64,000 nucleotides of DNA, from assembly GCA_030145305.1 (NCBI GenBank), contig JAQYVX010000009.1:1-64000 (forward strand). Direction: 5' to 3'. A program made the translations under genes and the position numbers. This DNA is from Halarcobacter sp. GTDB taxonomy: Bacteria > Campylobacterota > Campylobacteria > Campylobacterales > Arcobacteraceae. Of this stretch, positions 18,179-28,062 are shown in pieces (position 1 is the first letter of the stretch; every line of letters begins with the position of its first letter). The notes beneath the pieces were generated by a model. That model ran no database searches. It was not told the DNA's origin and saw only the letters and a program-made list of their open reading frames with translations.

Positions 18179-19427
18179 CAAAAATTCTATCAAGGGTGGC
18201 TTTTGATAAAAATCTATCATAATAAGCATTATCAAAACTTTGTTTTGCAGAAGTTAATAAATAATTTGCATTAATTAAATCAGTACTTGTAGAAAGTCCT
18301 TCTTTAAATCTATTATTAACAATCTTATAATTCTCTTTAGATTGAGCCAAAGAGGTTTTTGCTGTTTGGAAATTAAGTTTAGAAACCTCAAACTCTTCTA
18401 AGGCATTCTCATATTGAAGTTTTATTGATAATTTTAAATCAGCTAAATCTTCATTTGCTTGTAAAATTCTCTTTTGATAAATCACATCTTGAGATTTATC
18501 GATTCCACCATTAAAAAGATTCCAAGAGAGTGTAATCATAGCTGTTTCTTGAGAATCAACTTCTCTTTCATTTGTTTTTAGAAAAGCATCATCACCATAT
18601 TTATTATAAGCAAGACTCAAATCTGCATTTGGCATAAACTCACCCTTATTTGCACTTTTTAGACTTCTTATAGACTCTATTCTTTTCATTAAAGCTTTTA
18701 TTTCACTTCTTGCCTCAAGCTCTTTTTCATTGTAAGTATTTTCCATAATCTCTGCTTTTGACAAAGCAACAATTTTTTCATCTTTTTTTAGAAATCCCCC
18801 TAAAATATTTTTTAGTTGATATCTCGCAATTCTAGCATCGGCTTTTGCACGAGCAAGACTTTGTTTAGATTGTAGCATTTGCGCATTTACTTGAAGTAAA
18901 TCATTTTTTGCTAATAAACCTTGTTCAAATTTATTTTCAGAATCTCTAAATTGTTGTTCAAGTAATTTAAAAGCATTTTCAGCTGTTTCAATATTTTTTA
19001 AACTTTTCAAATATGAAATATAACTTTTTTTTGTATTTAATATCAAATCATATTTTGCTGCTTCTAATGAAAACATTGAATATAGAGCTAACTCCTCAGA
19101 ACTTTTCAAATTATATTTATCTGTAAGACCATTAAAAAGATTATAAGAAAGTGTTGCACTTCCATTAGAATGGTCTTTTCCTAAATTATCTAGGTTTTCA
19201 GATTTTGCATTATAAGAATAAGATAAGTCCAACTTTGGCTGATAAGCACCTTTTGAAATATTTATATTCTCTTTTGCTTCATCATAGATATATTGTTGTT
19301 TCTTAAAACTATTATTATTTAATAAAGCAGATTCTACTGCTTCATCAATATCAAGAGAATAAAGGTTTGTTCCTAATAATGCTATTGGTAAAACTATTGC
19401 TATTTTTCTTAAGATTTTTTTCTTCAT
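18171..19427 (-). CDS. TolC-family outer membrane efflux protein
   Basis: 418 aa. A signal peptide (MKKKILRKIAIVLPIALLGTNLYS) is followed by two OEP repeats: residues 35-210 with QPKLDLSYSYNAKSENL and SYNLFNGLTDKYNL, and residues 240-415 with MPNADLSLAYNKYGDD and SWNLFNGGIDKSQD. Long coiled helices contain AKNDLLQVNAQMLQSKQ and STDLINANYLLTSAKQ. It forms the trimeric outer membrane exit duct for the RND pump encoded 10 bases upstream. Last gene of the TetR-RND operon. Confidence 0.92.
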   Translation of the reverse strand: MKKKILRKIAIVLPIALLGTNLYSLDIDEAVESALLNNNSFKKQQYIYDEAKENINISKGAYQPKLDLSYSYNAKSENLDNLGKDHSNGSATLSYNLFNGLTDKYNLKSSEELALYSMFSLEAAKYDLILNTKKSYISYLKSLKNIETAENAFKLLEQQFRDSENKFEQGLLAKNDLLQVNAQMLQSKQSLARAKADARIARYQLKNILGGFLKKDEKIVALSKAEIMENTYNEKELEARSEIKALMKRIESIRSLKSANKGEFMPNADLSLAYNKYGDDAFLKTNEREVDSQETAMITLSWNLFNGGIDKSQDVIYQKRILQANEDLADLKLSIKLQYENALEEFEVSKLNFQTAKTSLAQSKENYKIVNNRFKEGLSTSTDLINANYLLTSAKQSFDNAYYDRFLSKATLDRIFEK

Positions 19428-19437
19428 TTTGAATCCT

Positions 19438-22400
19438 TTACGCTTTACTTACATCAACAGGCATACTTTTATTCCTGCTCATTTTTTGCTCAAGTTTTAT
19501 AAAAAACATTAAAAGAGCTGGTGTAACAAAAATAGTAAATATTGTAGAGAAAGCAAGTCCACCTGTTATAACTGAACCTAAACCTCTATAAAATTCACTT
19601 CCTGGTCCTGGAATTAATACAAGTGGTAACATACCAAAAATAGAAGTCATTGAAGACATATAAATTGGTCTAATTCTTGTCCTAGTTGCCTCTATTACTG
19701 CTTTTTTATGATCCAATCCTTCTTTTCTAATATAATTTAAACTTTGATGAACTATTAAAATTGCATTATTTACAACAATTCCAACTAAAATAATAAATCC
19801 AAGCATTGTTAAAATATCAAGAGGTTGAGGAGCAATAAACATATTTGTTAATTTAAGTCCAATAAATCCACCAGCGGTTGCTAGAGGAACTGTAAACATA
19901 ATAACAATTGGATAAAGGAAATTACCAAATAATGATGCCATTAATAAATACACAATCACAAGTGCTAGAATAAAGTTATCCATTAAAAGTCCAATTGTTT
20001 CAGTCAATTTATCAGCTGTTCCAGAGATTCCAATATCCACAGAAGAAGGAATCATATTCTTAGCTTTCATTCCTTCAAGCATGTCACCAATTGATTTCAT
20101 AGCTTCATCAATAGTCATTCCAGGAGGTGGAGTAACTTGAAGAGTAATTGTTCTTTTTCCATTTAAATGTCTAATTTCTGAAATACCACTTGTACTTGTA
20201 TAACTAGCAAGTGAAGAAACAGGAACTAATGAAGAATTTGGTAAAGCTATTTGTGCACCCATAATATCTTCAGGAGTTTGAATCTCTTCCTCTGAAGCTT
20301 TTAATACTAAATCAATTTTCTTTTTACCATCTTGTTCAAAATCTCCAACATTTCTACCGCTCATTAAAACATCAATTGAAATTCCTAAATCCTTTGAACT
20401 CATTCCTAGTGCTTTTAAAGCATCATTATTTGGTTTGATTCTAACTTCGGGATAAAGTAATTCAACTGAAGGAACAGGTCTTACTTGGGAACCTTTTATC
20501 GTTCCCATGGTTGCTCCAAATAATTTCATACCTACATTTGCAATATTTTCAATTTTTTCACCACTTATATCTATATTTACAGTATTTCCTTCACCAATAC
20601 CATCTTCAAATACTCCTGATTGAAGTGAAATTCCAATAGTAGAAGGAATAGAATTAACCAAGGGTCTAAACATAGGAATTAGATCTTTTGCTCTATCTTC
20701 ATGCATAGAAGTTCCACCAAAAATATTAAAATCTCCAAAGGAAACAAAAAAAGCTCTACTAACTCCAGGGATGTTTCCAACATCTTTATTAATATGTGGT
20801 TCAATGCCTTTCATTAAATATGCACCCATGTCATATCTTTCTTTATATGAAAGTCCAGGAGGAGTGATTAAAATATTAAAAATTAAGTTTTTATTACCTT
20901 GTGGTAAATAATCAAGCTTCGGAAATAACATAAATATAGCACCAACTGAAATTGCACCTAAAGAACCTATTGTAATAATCTTTGTAAGTGCATTTTTTAG
21001 AGATAAGGTAACAATACTCATAATAAAATCTACAAATTTATGTCCTATATTTGCAAGAGTTCCAGCCTCTTTTGGTTCTTTTTTTGAAAGTCCTGCAAAA
21101 GATTTCCAAAGCATTGGAATAACTGAAATTGATACGAATAATGAAAACGTAACAGCTGCTGTAACAGCAATAGCAATATCTTTAAATAATTGCCCTGCTT
21201 CATCTTGTAAGAATACAATTGGCAAGAATACAGCAATAGTTGTAAGAGCAGAAGCAATTAATGCTCCCCAAACTTCGCTAGCTCCTACATATGCAGCTTC
21301 TGAAATACTCAATCCTTCTTTTCTATGCCTATCGATATTTTCTAAAACAACAATAGCGGAATCAACTAGCATACCAACAGCAAAGGAAATACCTGCAAGA
21401 GAAATAGTATTTAAACTTCTTCCCATAGCTTCTAATATTATAAAAGTACCAATAATTGAAATAGGAATTGCAACAGAAACAACAGCAGTTGGAGAAATAG
21501 CTCTTAAAAAAATTATAAGAATAAGGACAGCTAAAATACCACCAATCATAATATTTTGTTTAACTAAATCAACAGAACCTACAATATATGGTCTTTGATC
21601 ATATATCCAATGAAGTTCTAATTCTTTGTCATTTAATATTGTTGCATTTAATTCATTTACAACTTTTTCTACTTCATTTGTAAGCTGTACAATATTTGCA
21701 TCAGAACTTGGTTGAACTCCTAAAAAGATACCGTCTTTGCCTAAGAACATAGCAACAGAACTTGCTGTTTCATATCCAAAATCAATACTTGCAATATCTC
21801 TAACTCGTACTCTTTGTTCTCTATTTGAAACTAAGATTGTATCTTCAATATCTTTTATAGAGGAGAATTTACTTACAGTTCTAATTCTATAAGCTCTTCT
21901 TTCTACATTTAAAATACCAGCACTTACATCTACATTTTCACCTTGTAAAATATCAATAACTTTTGGAATAGTCAAACCATAAGAGGCTAATTTGTTCACA
22001 TCAAATACAATTTGCATTTCTTGTTCACGTCCACCTCCTCCCATAGTCCCAGAAACTCCATTAACTCTTTTTATTACTGGTTTAATTTCATCATCAAAGA
22101 AGGTTTTGTATTCATCAACATGTCTTAAATTACCCTCTTTTGTTTGAAGCATTGTCCAAATAACAGGACTTGCACTTGCAGTTTCAATTACTGGTTTTTC
22201 AACATTTTCAGGATAAGAACTAACTTCATTTAATTTATTTGAAACATCTTGTAAGGCTGCTCTTAAATCTGTCCCTAACTTAAAGGTTAATGTAATTTCA
22301 CCTGAATTATCTTTTGAAGATGAGTCATATTCTATTAAGTTATTTAAACTCTTAAGTGCGTCTTCTTGCTCTTCAATAATATCTTTTTCAATTTCATAAG

Positions 22401-22566
22401 GAGTCGCTCCTGGCCAAATGGTTGTAACTTTAATTTCTGGCTTTGTTACATTTGGTGTTAATTGATACGGCAGTTTTGTTAATGATAAAAAACCAAATAA
22501 CACAACAATAAGTACGGATACAACAATTGTAACTGGGTTTTTTATGGAAAATTTAATTAAATCCAT
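19438..22566 (-). CDS. RND multidrug efflux pump, inner membrane subunit
   Basis: 1042 aa, full length for AcrB/MexB-class or related RND proton antiporters. Seen: SIKNPVTIVVSVLIVVLFG at TM1, LPYQLTPNVTKPEI, TM4 with the proton-relay aspartate in VGMLVDSAIVVLENIDRHR, and a second TM bundle with GFIILVGIVVNNAILIVHQ. It works with the adaptor 8 bases upstream and the TolC protein 10 bases downstream. Substrates are not predictable. The TM4 Asp pattern and length favour the drug/amphiphile class over heavy-metal CusA. Confidence 0.93.
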   Translation of the reverse strand: MDLIKFSIKNPVTIVVSVLIVVLFGFLSLTKLPYQLTPNVTKPEIKVTTIWPGATPYEIEKDIIEEQEDALKSLNNLIEYDSSSKDNSGEITLTFKLGTDLRAALQDVSNKLNEVSSYPENVEKPVIETASASPVIWTMLQTKEGNLRHVDEYKTFFDDEIKPVIKRVNGVSGTMGGGGREQEMQIVFDVNKLASYGLTIPKVIDILQGENVDVSAGILNVERRAYRIRTVSKFSSIKDIEDTILVSNREQRVRVRDIASIDFGYETASSVAMFLGKDGIFLGVQPSSDANIVQLTNEVEKVVNELNATILNDKELELHWIYDQRPYIVGSVDLVKQNIMIGGILAVLILIIFLRAISPTAVVSVAIPISIIGTFIILEAMGRSLNTISLAGISFAVGMLVDSAIVVLENIDRHRKEGLSISEAAYVGASEVWGALIASALTTIAVFLPIVFLQDEAGQLFKDIAIAVTAAVTFSLFVSISVIPMLWKSFAGLSKKEPKEAGTLANIGHKFVDFIMSIVTLSLKNALTKIITIGSLGAISVGAIFMLFPKLDYLPQGNKNLIFNILITPPGLSYKERYDMGAYLMKGIEPHINKDVGNIPGVSRAFFVSFGDFNIFGGTSMHEDRAKDLIPMFRPLVNSIPSTIGISLQSGVFEDGIGEGNTVNIDISGEKIENIANVGMKLFGATMGTIKGSQVRPVPSVELLYPEVRIKPNNDALKALGMSSKDLGISIDVLMSGRNVGDFEQDGKKKIDLVLKASEEEIQTPEDIMGAQIALPNSSLVPVSSLASYTSTSGISEIRHLNGKRTITLQVTPPPGMTIDEAMKSIGDMLEGMKAKNMIPSSVDIGISGTADKLTETIGLLMDNFILALVIVYLLMASLFGNFLYPIVIMFTVPLATAGGFIGLKLTNMFIAPQPLDILTMLGFIILVGIVVNNAILIVHQSLNYIRKEGLDHKKAVIEATRTRIRPIYMSSMTSIFGMLPLVLIPGPGSEFYRGLGSVITGGLAFSTIFTIFVTPALLMFFIKLEQKMSRNKSMPVDVSKA

Positions 22567-22574
22567 TGATTATC

Positions 22575-23609
22575 CTATTTATTTATAATTTTCACAGGAG
22601 AGTTAGGGAAAATTCTTTCATTTCCTTTACTAACGATGTCTTGTCCTACAACTAATCCTTTTCCCGTAACTGCAATTTTATTATCAATAAAACCTACAAT
22701 TTGGACAGGAATCATTTGAGCTGTCATTTTATCATCTATAAAGAAGACAACATTTTGTCCAAATCTTTTTATAACCGAATCTCTTGGCAATAAAAGACCT
22801 TCTACTATTGCATCTTTAGAAAGTTTAACTTTTGCTTCTTGTCCATCAAAAACGAAGGTTTCACTAACATCTGCTTTAAATTTTATTGGAAAAGTTCTAG
22901 TTAGTTTATCCCCTTGTGGAATTGCAGCATTTAATTTTGCTTTTAAAGTTTTTTCTCCAACTAAAATATCATAGTTTTCACCCTTGTTTAGACCTTCAAA
23001 TATATTTAAAGGAATATTAAAAGTAATCTCTGCTTTTCTTGTATCAACTATAGTTGCAACCGCAGTTCCTGCGCTTACCCATTCACCTAAGTTAATACTT
23101 TTTTCAACTATGATTCCAGAAAATGGAGCTTTTATACTTTTTTTATAGCTTTGAATTTGAAACTCTTTTAAGTTTGCTTCTAAGGCTTTTACCTTACTTG
23201 AAGATGAGCTTCTTTTTAAAAGTGAATCATCATACTCTTTTTGAGTAATTGTTTTACTTTCTAAAAGTTTTTTATATCTTTCATAATCTTTTGCTGAATT
23301 ATTCAAAGTATCTTTTGCAGCTTTTAAATTTGCTTTTATTGCATTAATTTGAGCATTTAGAAGATCTGAATCAATTAAAACTAATGTTTTCCCTTTTTTT
23401 ACAACATCCCCTACTTCAAAGTTAATTGACTTTACTACCCCAGAGTTTTGCGCTGCTAAAACTGAACTTCTATCAAATTTTAAAGTTCCTATAAACTCTT
23501 GAAGTGGATTAACTTCACCTTTTACTAGCTTAGTAGTCTCAACTAATGATGGACTTGCTGCAAATAATGAAATACAAAAAACTGTCATTACTAATAATTT
23601 ATTTAACAT
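22575..23609 (-). CDS. RND efflux periplasmic adaptor (membrane fusion protein)
   Basis: 344 aa. The signal peptide MLNKLLVMTVFCISLFAASP is followed by a lipoyl half-motif (AAQNSGVVKSINFEVGDVVKKG), an alpha-hairpin (about residues 70-125, AKDTLNNSAKDYERYKKLLESK), the second lipoyl half (KSIKAPFSGIIVEKSINLGEWVSAGT) and beta-barrel/membrane-proximal domains. It bridges pump and outer membrane duct. No lipobox is seen. Co-transcribed with the pump. Confidence 0.92.
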   Translation of the reverse strand: MLNKLLVMTVFCISLFAASPSLVETTKLVKGEVNPLQEFIGTLKFDRSSVLAAQNSGVVKSINFEVGDVVKKGKTLVLIDSDLLNAQINAIKANLKAAKDTLNNSAKDYERYKKLLESKTITQKEYDDSLLKRSSSSSKVKALEANLKEFQIQSYKKSIKAPFSGIIVEKSINLGEWVSAGTAVATIVDTRKAEITFNIPLNIFEGLNKGENYDILVGEKTLKAKLNAAIPQGDKLTRTFPIKFKADVSETFVFDGQEAKVKLSKDAIVEGLLLPRDSVIKRFGQNVVFFIDDKMTAQMIPVQIVGFIDNKIAVTGKGLVVGQDIVSKGNERIFPNSPVKIINK

Positions 23610-23630
23610 ATATTTATCCTTCTTCTTTTT

Positions 23631-23855
23631 TTAACTATTTGTTAATTTTTTTGTTAATTTTTGCACAAAAGGTGCCACAACGAAAATAATAGGAAAGGCA
23701 ACTAAAAATGCTTTCCAATAAGCTTCTAACCATATAAATAAGAAATTGTCTATTAAACCTAAGTTTATAAAAGTAATAACGCCACTCATTAAACAACTCA
23801 TAAATAAGGACATTAAAAAGGCAAATATTATTCTTGTATATTTTTGATGAATCAT
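23631..23855 (-). CDS. DUF2798 small membrane protein
   Basis: 74 aa with two hydrophobic helices: RIIFAFLMSLFMSCLMSGVIT, then WKAFLVAFPIIFVVAPFVQKL, the standard DUF2798 layout including the F-x-M-S...G-x-I-T and P-x-V...FVQKL positions. Function unknown. It starts 4 bases inside the end of the TetR gene, so translation is coupled, and it lies between regulator and pump, which suggests co-induction with efflux. Confidence 0.8.
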   Translation of the reverse strand: MIHQKYTRIIFAFLMSLFMSCLMSGVITFINLGLIDNFLFIWLEAYWKAFLVAFPIIFVVAPFVQKLTKKLTNS

Positions 23856-24454
23856 TTTTCAAGCCTTATTAATTTAAAAATAGCATCAATAAATTGTTTA
23901 AAATTCTGTTTTGTATCAAAATTATTTTGACTCATCTTTCTAAGAGCTAAGCCTTTTTGATAGGTCAAAATTCCATCAACTAAAGCTAAAGATTCATTTT
24001 TTAATTCACCTTTTTGTACACCATCTTCAAAGATTTTTAAAAGTTTTGCTCTAAAAAATTCATTTTTATTACAATTAAATTCTTTCATTCTTGGATTTTC
24101 TTCAGATAAAACAATAGATAAAAACTCTTTATATCCATTAAAATGTTTTAAATTTTCTTCATCATCTTCTAAAACTAATTTAAAAAATAGCTCTAGTTTT
24201 TCTTTTGTACTATTAGCTTTTTCAAGTGACTCTACTAAATCTTTATTATATTTTTCAATATGAATATTAATTATCTCAAAAATAATATCTTCTTTATTTT
24301 CAAAATATTCATAGATAGTTCCTTTCCCAATACCAGCTATTTTAGCTACTTGTGCAACTGTAATATTTTTCATTCCTATTTCATGAATTAAATCTGTACA
24401 GGATAAAGCAATTTCTCTTCTTTTCTCTTCCTTCTTTACTTTTCTAGGACTCAA
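23852..24454 (-). CDS. TetR-family repressor of the efflux operon
   Basis: 200 aa from the TTG at 24454, chosen because GGAGG lies 7 bases upstream. A longer frame would begin inside the operator. The N-terminal HTH is EIGMKNITVAQVAKIAGIGKGTIYEYFENKEDIIFEI (TetR signature TIYxYFxNKE). The C-terminal ligand domain is helical. First gene of the operon TetR-DUF2798-adaptor-RND-TolC, so it represses its own operon. Confidence 0.9.
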   Translation of the reverse strand: MSPRKVKKEEKRREIALSCTDLIHEIGMKNITVAQVAKIAGIGKGTIYEYFENKEDIIFEIINIHIEKYNKDLVESLEKANSTKEKLELFFKLVLEDDEENLKHFNGYKEFLSIVLSEENPRMKEFNCNKNEFFRAKLLKIFEDGVQKGELKNESLALVDGILTYQKGLALRKMSQNNFDTKQNFKQFIDAIFKLIRLEK

Positions 24455-24474
24455 GAATTTACCTCCATTTTTAT

Positions 24475-24512
24475 TTGACCGACCGTCGGTCAATAACTAT
24501 TTCAAGAGTATA
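24475..24512 (-). promoter_or_regulatory. promoter and TetR operator of the efflux operon
   Basis: TTGACCGACCGTCGGTCAA (24475-24493) is a perfect palindrome around a central C. It has the GACCGACC/GTCGGTC style of many TetR efflux operators. On the minus strand TATACT lies at 24512-24507, so the operator covers about +1 to +20, just ahead of the GGAGG of the TetR gene. Binding would block initiation, giving autorepression of the five genes. Confidence 0.8.
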
Positions 24513-24688
24513 ACTATTTTTACTTAAAAGTTATTTAATAATTAATTCTTAAAAAAAGTGTCAAAGTATCTCTTCATATACAAAAATTTCAACAGACTTA
24601 ATTTTTATTTTATAGTCTAGTAAGTCTACATGATAACTTGACAATAAAATATAATTAGGTTAATATTCCATTTTTAAAAGGAAACCAT

Positions 24689-25963
24689 ATGACAAAAACA
24701 ATACCAATATTACTCAAAGAACAAAAAGTATTATTAATTGGAGCAGGAAAAGTGGCTTTACAAAAAGCACGAGTCTTAGCTGACAATAATATTGATTTTA
24801 AAATAATTGCAAATGAACTACAAAAAGATATTTATGATTTATGTAAAAATATAAAAAAGAAAAAATTTACTATAAAAGATATAAAAGATTACCATATTGT
24901 AATAGATGCCACAGGAGATTCAAAAGTTACAAAAAAACTCCTGCGTTATAAAAAGAAAAATACACTTTTACTTAATGTTGTAGATGCTCCTAAATATTGT
25001 GATTTTTATTTTATGGCTTTAACAAAAAACAGACCTTTACAAATAGCAGTATCAAGTAATGGGGCTTCCCCAACAGCAGCAAAATATTTTAGAGACGAAT
25101 GTGAAAAAATAGTACCAAAAGATATAAGTAAATACTTAGCTAGAAAGCAAAAAGAAAGAAATACTGGGATTATTGATATAAAAACAACAAAAAAAGAGCT
25201 TGAGAAAAAAAATACTCAAGTATATTTAGTTGGATGTGGATTAGGAGATGTGGAACTTCTGACTATAAAAGCATATAAAATTATAAAAAAAGTTGATGTT
25301 GTTTTATATGATAATTTAATTAGTGCAGAGATTATGGAAATAGTACCAAAATCAATAAAAAAAGTATATGTAGGAAAAAAGAAGGGTTATCATAGTAAAT
25401 CACAAGAAGAGATAAATGCTTTAATTCTCAAATATGTTAAAAAAGGCTTAAAAGTAGCAAGACTAAAAAGTGGTGATCCTTTTGTTTTTGGAAGAGGAGC
25501 TGAGGAATTAGAAAGTTTAATAAAACAAAATATTCCTACAGAAATAATCTCAGGAATAAGCTCTTCAATAAGTGGATGTTCTACTGCTGGTATTCCAATT
25601 ACTGCAAGAGGATATGCTTCAGGATTTACTGTTGTTTCTGCACATCTTAAAGGAAACAGCGTAAACCTAGATTGGGTAGATTTACTTAAAAAAGAAAATC
25701 ATACCGTTGTTGTACTCATGGGATTAAGTAGAGCACAAGAGATTGTAAAGGAATCCAAAAGATTAGATATCAATCAAGACAAACTTTGTGCAATTGTTTC
25801 AAATGCAAGTAGAAAAAATCAAAAAGTATTGATTACAAAATTAAATAAACTAGAAGATGCCTCAAAAAAGATGGAATCACCAGCAATTTTAATTTTTGGA
25901 GATGTTGTTAAATACAATGAACTCTTTAAAAAGGCTATTCCTAGCCAATTTATTGTAGATTAA
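24689..25963 (+). CDS. cysG: CysG-type siroheme synthase (fusion)
   Basis: 424 aa bifunctional protein. Residues 1-150 form the precorrin-2 dehydrogenase/ferrochelatase half (LIGAGKVALQKARVLADNN, ISSNGASPTAAK-like VSSNGASPTAAKYFRDE). Residues 175-420 form the uroporphyrinogen-III methyltransferase half (VYLVGCGLGDVELLTIKA, ARLKSGDPFVFGRGAEE, GISSSISGCSTAGIPITARG). It makes siroheme, the cofactor of the sulfite reductase encoded 4.8 kb downstream, and it heads the sulfate assimilation cluster. AAAAGGAAAC precedes the ATG. Confidence 0.93.
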   Translation: MTKTIPILLKEQKVLLIGAGKVALQKARVLADNNIDFKIIANELQKDIYDLCKNIKKKKFTIKDIKDYHIVIDATGDSKVTKKLLRYKKKNTLLLNVVDAPKYCDFYFMALTKNRPLQIAVSSNGASPTAAKYFRDECEKIVPKDISKYLARKQKERNTGIIDIKTTKKELEKKNTQVYLVGCGLGDVELLTIKAYKIIKKVDVVLYDNLISAEIMEIVPKSIKKVYVGKKKGYHSKSQEEINALILKYVKKGLKVARLKSGDPFVFGRGAEELESLIKQNIPTEIISGISSSISGCSTAGIPITARGYASGFTVVSAHLKGNSVNLDWVDLLKKENHTVVVLMGLSRAQEIVKESKRLDINQDKLCAIVSNASRKNQKVLITKLNKLEDASKKMESPAILIFGDVVKYNELFKKAIPSQFIVD

Positions 25964-25987
25964 TAAAGTATACCCAAGTAACCAACT

Positions 25988-26034
25988 AGATTTACTTGAC
26001 ATTAGTATAATTATTTGATATACTTCCGTCAAGT
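25988..26034 (+). promoter_or_regulatory. promoter and inverted repeat of the sulfate reduction genes
   Basis: TTGACA (25996-26001), 17 bases, TATACT (26019-26024): a consensus-like promoter, unusual for this AT-rich lineage. ACTTGAC (25994-26000) and GTCAAGT (26028-26034) form an inverted repeat that brackets the promoter. AGATTTACTTGACATT (25988-26003) recurs with 14 of 16 identities ahead of the Rrf2 gene (31123-31138), and ACTTGACA recurs ahead of cysG (24636-24643). Possible shared operator. Confidence 0.55.
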
Positions 26035-26066
26035 TTTGATTATTAAATCAAATTAAAGGGAATAAA

Positions 26067-26291
26067 ATGGAAGAAAAAGCTTATCGTTCAATTGTTAAAA
26101 CGATATCGTGGAGAGTTGTAGGTACTCTTGATACTATTGCAGTTTCTTATTTTATAACTAGTAGTTTTGTTATGGCAGCATCGATTGGTTCAATTGAAGT
26201 TGTTACTAAAATGTTTTTGTATTATTTTCATGAAAGAGGATGGAATAAAATCAGCTTAGGGAAAATAAAACAACCCGATTATCAAATATAG
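26067..26291 (+). CDS. DUF2061 membrane protein
   Basis: 74 aa. YRSIVKTISWRVVGTLDTIAVSYFITSS is the DUF2061 signature (K-x-x-SWR-x-x-G-x-x-D), with two short hydrophobic segments, then EVVTKMFLYYFHERGWNKI, also conserved in the family. The function is unproven, but DUF2061 genes are often found beside sulfate assimilation genes, as here, 7 bases before the APS reductase gene. Confidence 0.85.
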   Translation: MEEKAYRSIVKTISWRVVGTLDTIAVSYFITSSFVMAASIGSIEVVTKMFLYYFHERGWNKISLGKIKQPDYQI

Positions 26292-26298
26292 GAAAAGC

Positions 26299-26994
26299 AT
26301 GGAAACAATAGAAGAATTAAATAAAAAATTTAAGAACTCAAGCCCTGAAGAAGTATTAGAATATTTTTTAAGTAAGAACAATAATATTGCATTATCTTCT
26401 AGCTTTGGTGCAGAAGATCAAGTTCTAACACATATGATGTTAAAGATAAAAAATGATGCAAATATTTTTACATTAGATACAGGTAGATTGCCTTATGAAA
26501 CATATGATGTTATGGATAGGACTAATCTTAAATACAATATAAAAGTAAATGTTTTTTTTCCTAATAGTGATAATGTAGAAAAACTTTATCAAAAGCAAGG
26601 AATAAATGGTTTTTATGAATCAGTAGAAAATAGAAAAAATTGTTGTTTTGTACGAAAATTAGAACCTTTAAAAAGAGCTTTAGAAAATGTTGATATCTGG
26701 GTTACTGGCTTAAGAGCTGAGCAAAGTATCACTAGAAAAGATATGCAAATGTTTGAATATGATGAAAGTAATGACTTAATTAAACTTAATCCTTTAATTA
26801 ATTTTACAGAAAAACAAGTATGGGACTATATTTTAAAAAACAATGTACCTTTTAATAAGCTTCATTCTCAAGGATATCCAAGTATTGGATGTGCACCATG
26901 TACTAGAGCAATAAAAGAAGATGAAGATATAAGAAGTGGACGATGGTGGTGGGAAAACCCAGAACATAAAGAGTGTGGTTTACACCAAAAATAA
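26299..26994 (+). CDS. cysH: assimilatory adenylylsulfate (APS) reductase, CysH family
   Basis: 231 aa. The PAPS reductase fold is seen in ALSSSFGAEDQVLTHMML, LDTGRLPYETYDVM and WVTGLRAEQSITR. Both cysteine pairs that bind a [4Fe-4S] cluster are present: RKNCCFVRKLEPL and GCAPCTRAI (CC...CxxC), with the catalytic cysteine in the C-terminal HKECGLHQ. The CC/CxxC form is characteristic of enzymes that reduce APS directly to sulfite. That agrees with the absence of an APS kinase (cysC) in the cluster. Confidence 0.92.
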   Translation: METIEELNKKFKNSSPEEVLEYFLSKNNNIALSSSFGAEDQVLTHMMLKIKNDANIFTLDTGRLPYETYDVMDRTNLKYNIKVNVFFPNSDNVEKLYQKQGINGFYESVENRKNCCFVRKLEPLKRALENVDIWVTGLRAEQSITRKDMQMFEYDESNDLIKLNPLINFTEKQVWDYILKNNVPFNKLHSQGYPSIGCAPCTRAIKEDEDIRSGRWWWENPEHKECGLHQK

Positions 26995-27044
26995 AATTAC
27001 AATAAATTCAAACTTTCAATTTGAACTAATTGATGGAGAAAAAA

Positions 27045-27956
27045 ATGATAAATACCGAGAAACTAACACATTTAAAACAACTTGAAGCAGAATCTATTCA
27101 TATAATCAGAGAGGTTATAGCTGAATTTGATAATCCAGCTATGCTTTATTCAGTAGGTAAAGATTCAGCAGTAATGTTACATCTTGCTCAAAAAGCATTT
27201 CACCCAGCTAAATTGCCTTTTCCTCTACTTCATGTAGATACAAGATGGAAATTTAAAGAGATGATAGAGTTTCGAGATCAAATGGCAAAAAAACTTGGAT
27301 TTGAACTTTTAGTACATACAAATCCAGATGGTATAGAACAAAACATTGGGCCATTTTCACATGGAAGTGCTGTACATACAGATATTATGAAAACTGAAGG
27401 TTTAAAACAAGCATTAAATAAATATAAGTTTGATGCAGTATTTGGTGGAGCTAGAAGAGATGAAGAAAAAAGTAGAGCAAAAGAAAGAATTTATTCATTT
27501 AGAGATGAGAATCACAGATGGGATCCAAAAAATCAAAGACCTGAACTTTGGAGTATTTATAATTCAAAAGTAAAAAAAGGTGAGTCAATACGAGTATTTC
27601 CTTTATCAAATTGGACAGAACTTGATATTTGGCAATATATATACCTTGAAGGTATTCCTATTGTGCCATTATATTTAGCAAAAAAACGGCCAGTTGTTGT
27701 AAGAGATGGAGTAAAAATCTTAGTTGATGATGAAAGATTACCATTAAAAGAAGGAGAAGTCCCAAGTGAAGAATTTGTAAGATTTAGAACTTTAGGATGT
27801 TATCCATTAACAGGTGCAGTCGAATCAACAGCAGCTACACTTCCTGAAATTATTCAAGAGATGTTATTAACAAAAACTAGTGAAAGACAAGGAAGAGTTA
27901 TAGACAATGACAGTGCAGCTTCAATGGAAAAAAAGAAAATAGAAGGATATTTCTAA
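27045..27956 (+). CDS. cysD: CysD, sulfate adenylyltransferase subunit 2
   Basis: 303 aa from the ATG at 27045, with GGAG 6 bases upstream; E. coli CysD has 302 residues. The PP-loop [17 protein letters not shown], then [31 protein letters not shown] and [15 protein letters not shown] all match. With CysN it makes APS from sulfate and ATP. Located 50 bases after cysH. Confidence 0.95.
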   Translation: MINTEKLTHLKQLEAESIHIIREVIAEFDNPAMLYSVGKDSAVMLHLAQKAFHPAKLPFPLLHVDTRWKFKEMIEFRDQMAKKLGFELLVHTNPDGIEQNIGPFSHGSAVHTDIMKTEGLKQALNKYKFDAVFGGARRDEEKSRAKERIYSFRDENHRWDPKNQRPELWSIYNSKVKKGESIRVFPLSNWTELDIWQYIYLEGIPIVPLYLAKKRPVVVRDGVKILVDDERLPLKEGEVPSEEFVRFRTLGCYPLTGAVESTAATLPEIIQEMLLTKTSERQGRVIDNDSAASMEKKKIEGYF

Positions 27957-28062
27957 AATTCTTTAATAAAAAATTGCGGTATATAGGTTTATCTCTTTTA
28001 GTGTAAAAATTGATTAAATAAAGAGTAAAAAAGATAATAAATATGATAAAAGGTATTTAAAA

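Noticed and set aside
23635-23862. Alternative frame overlapping the DUF2798 gene
   Set aside because: The frame at 23631-23855 gives the DUF2798 signature and is coupled to the TetR gene; the alternative has no family pattern.
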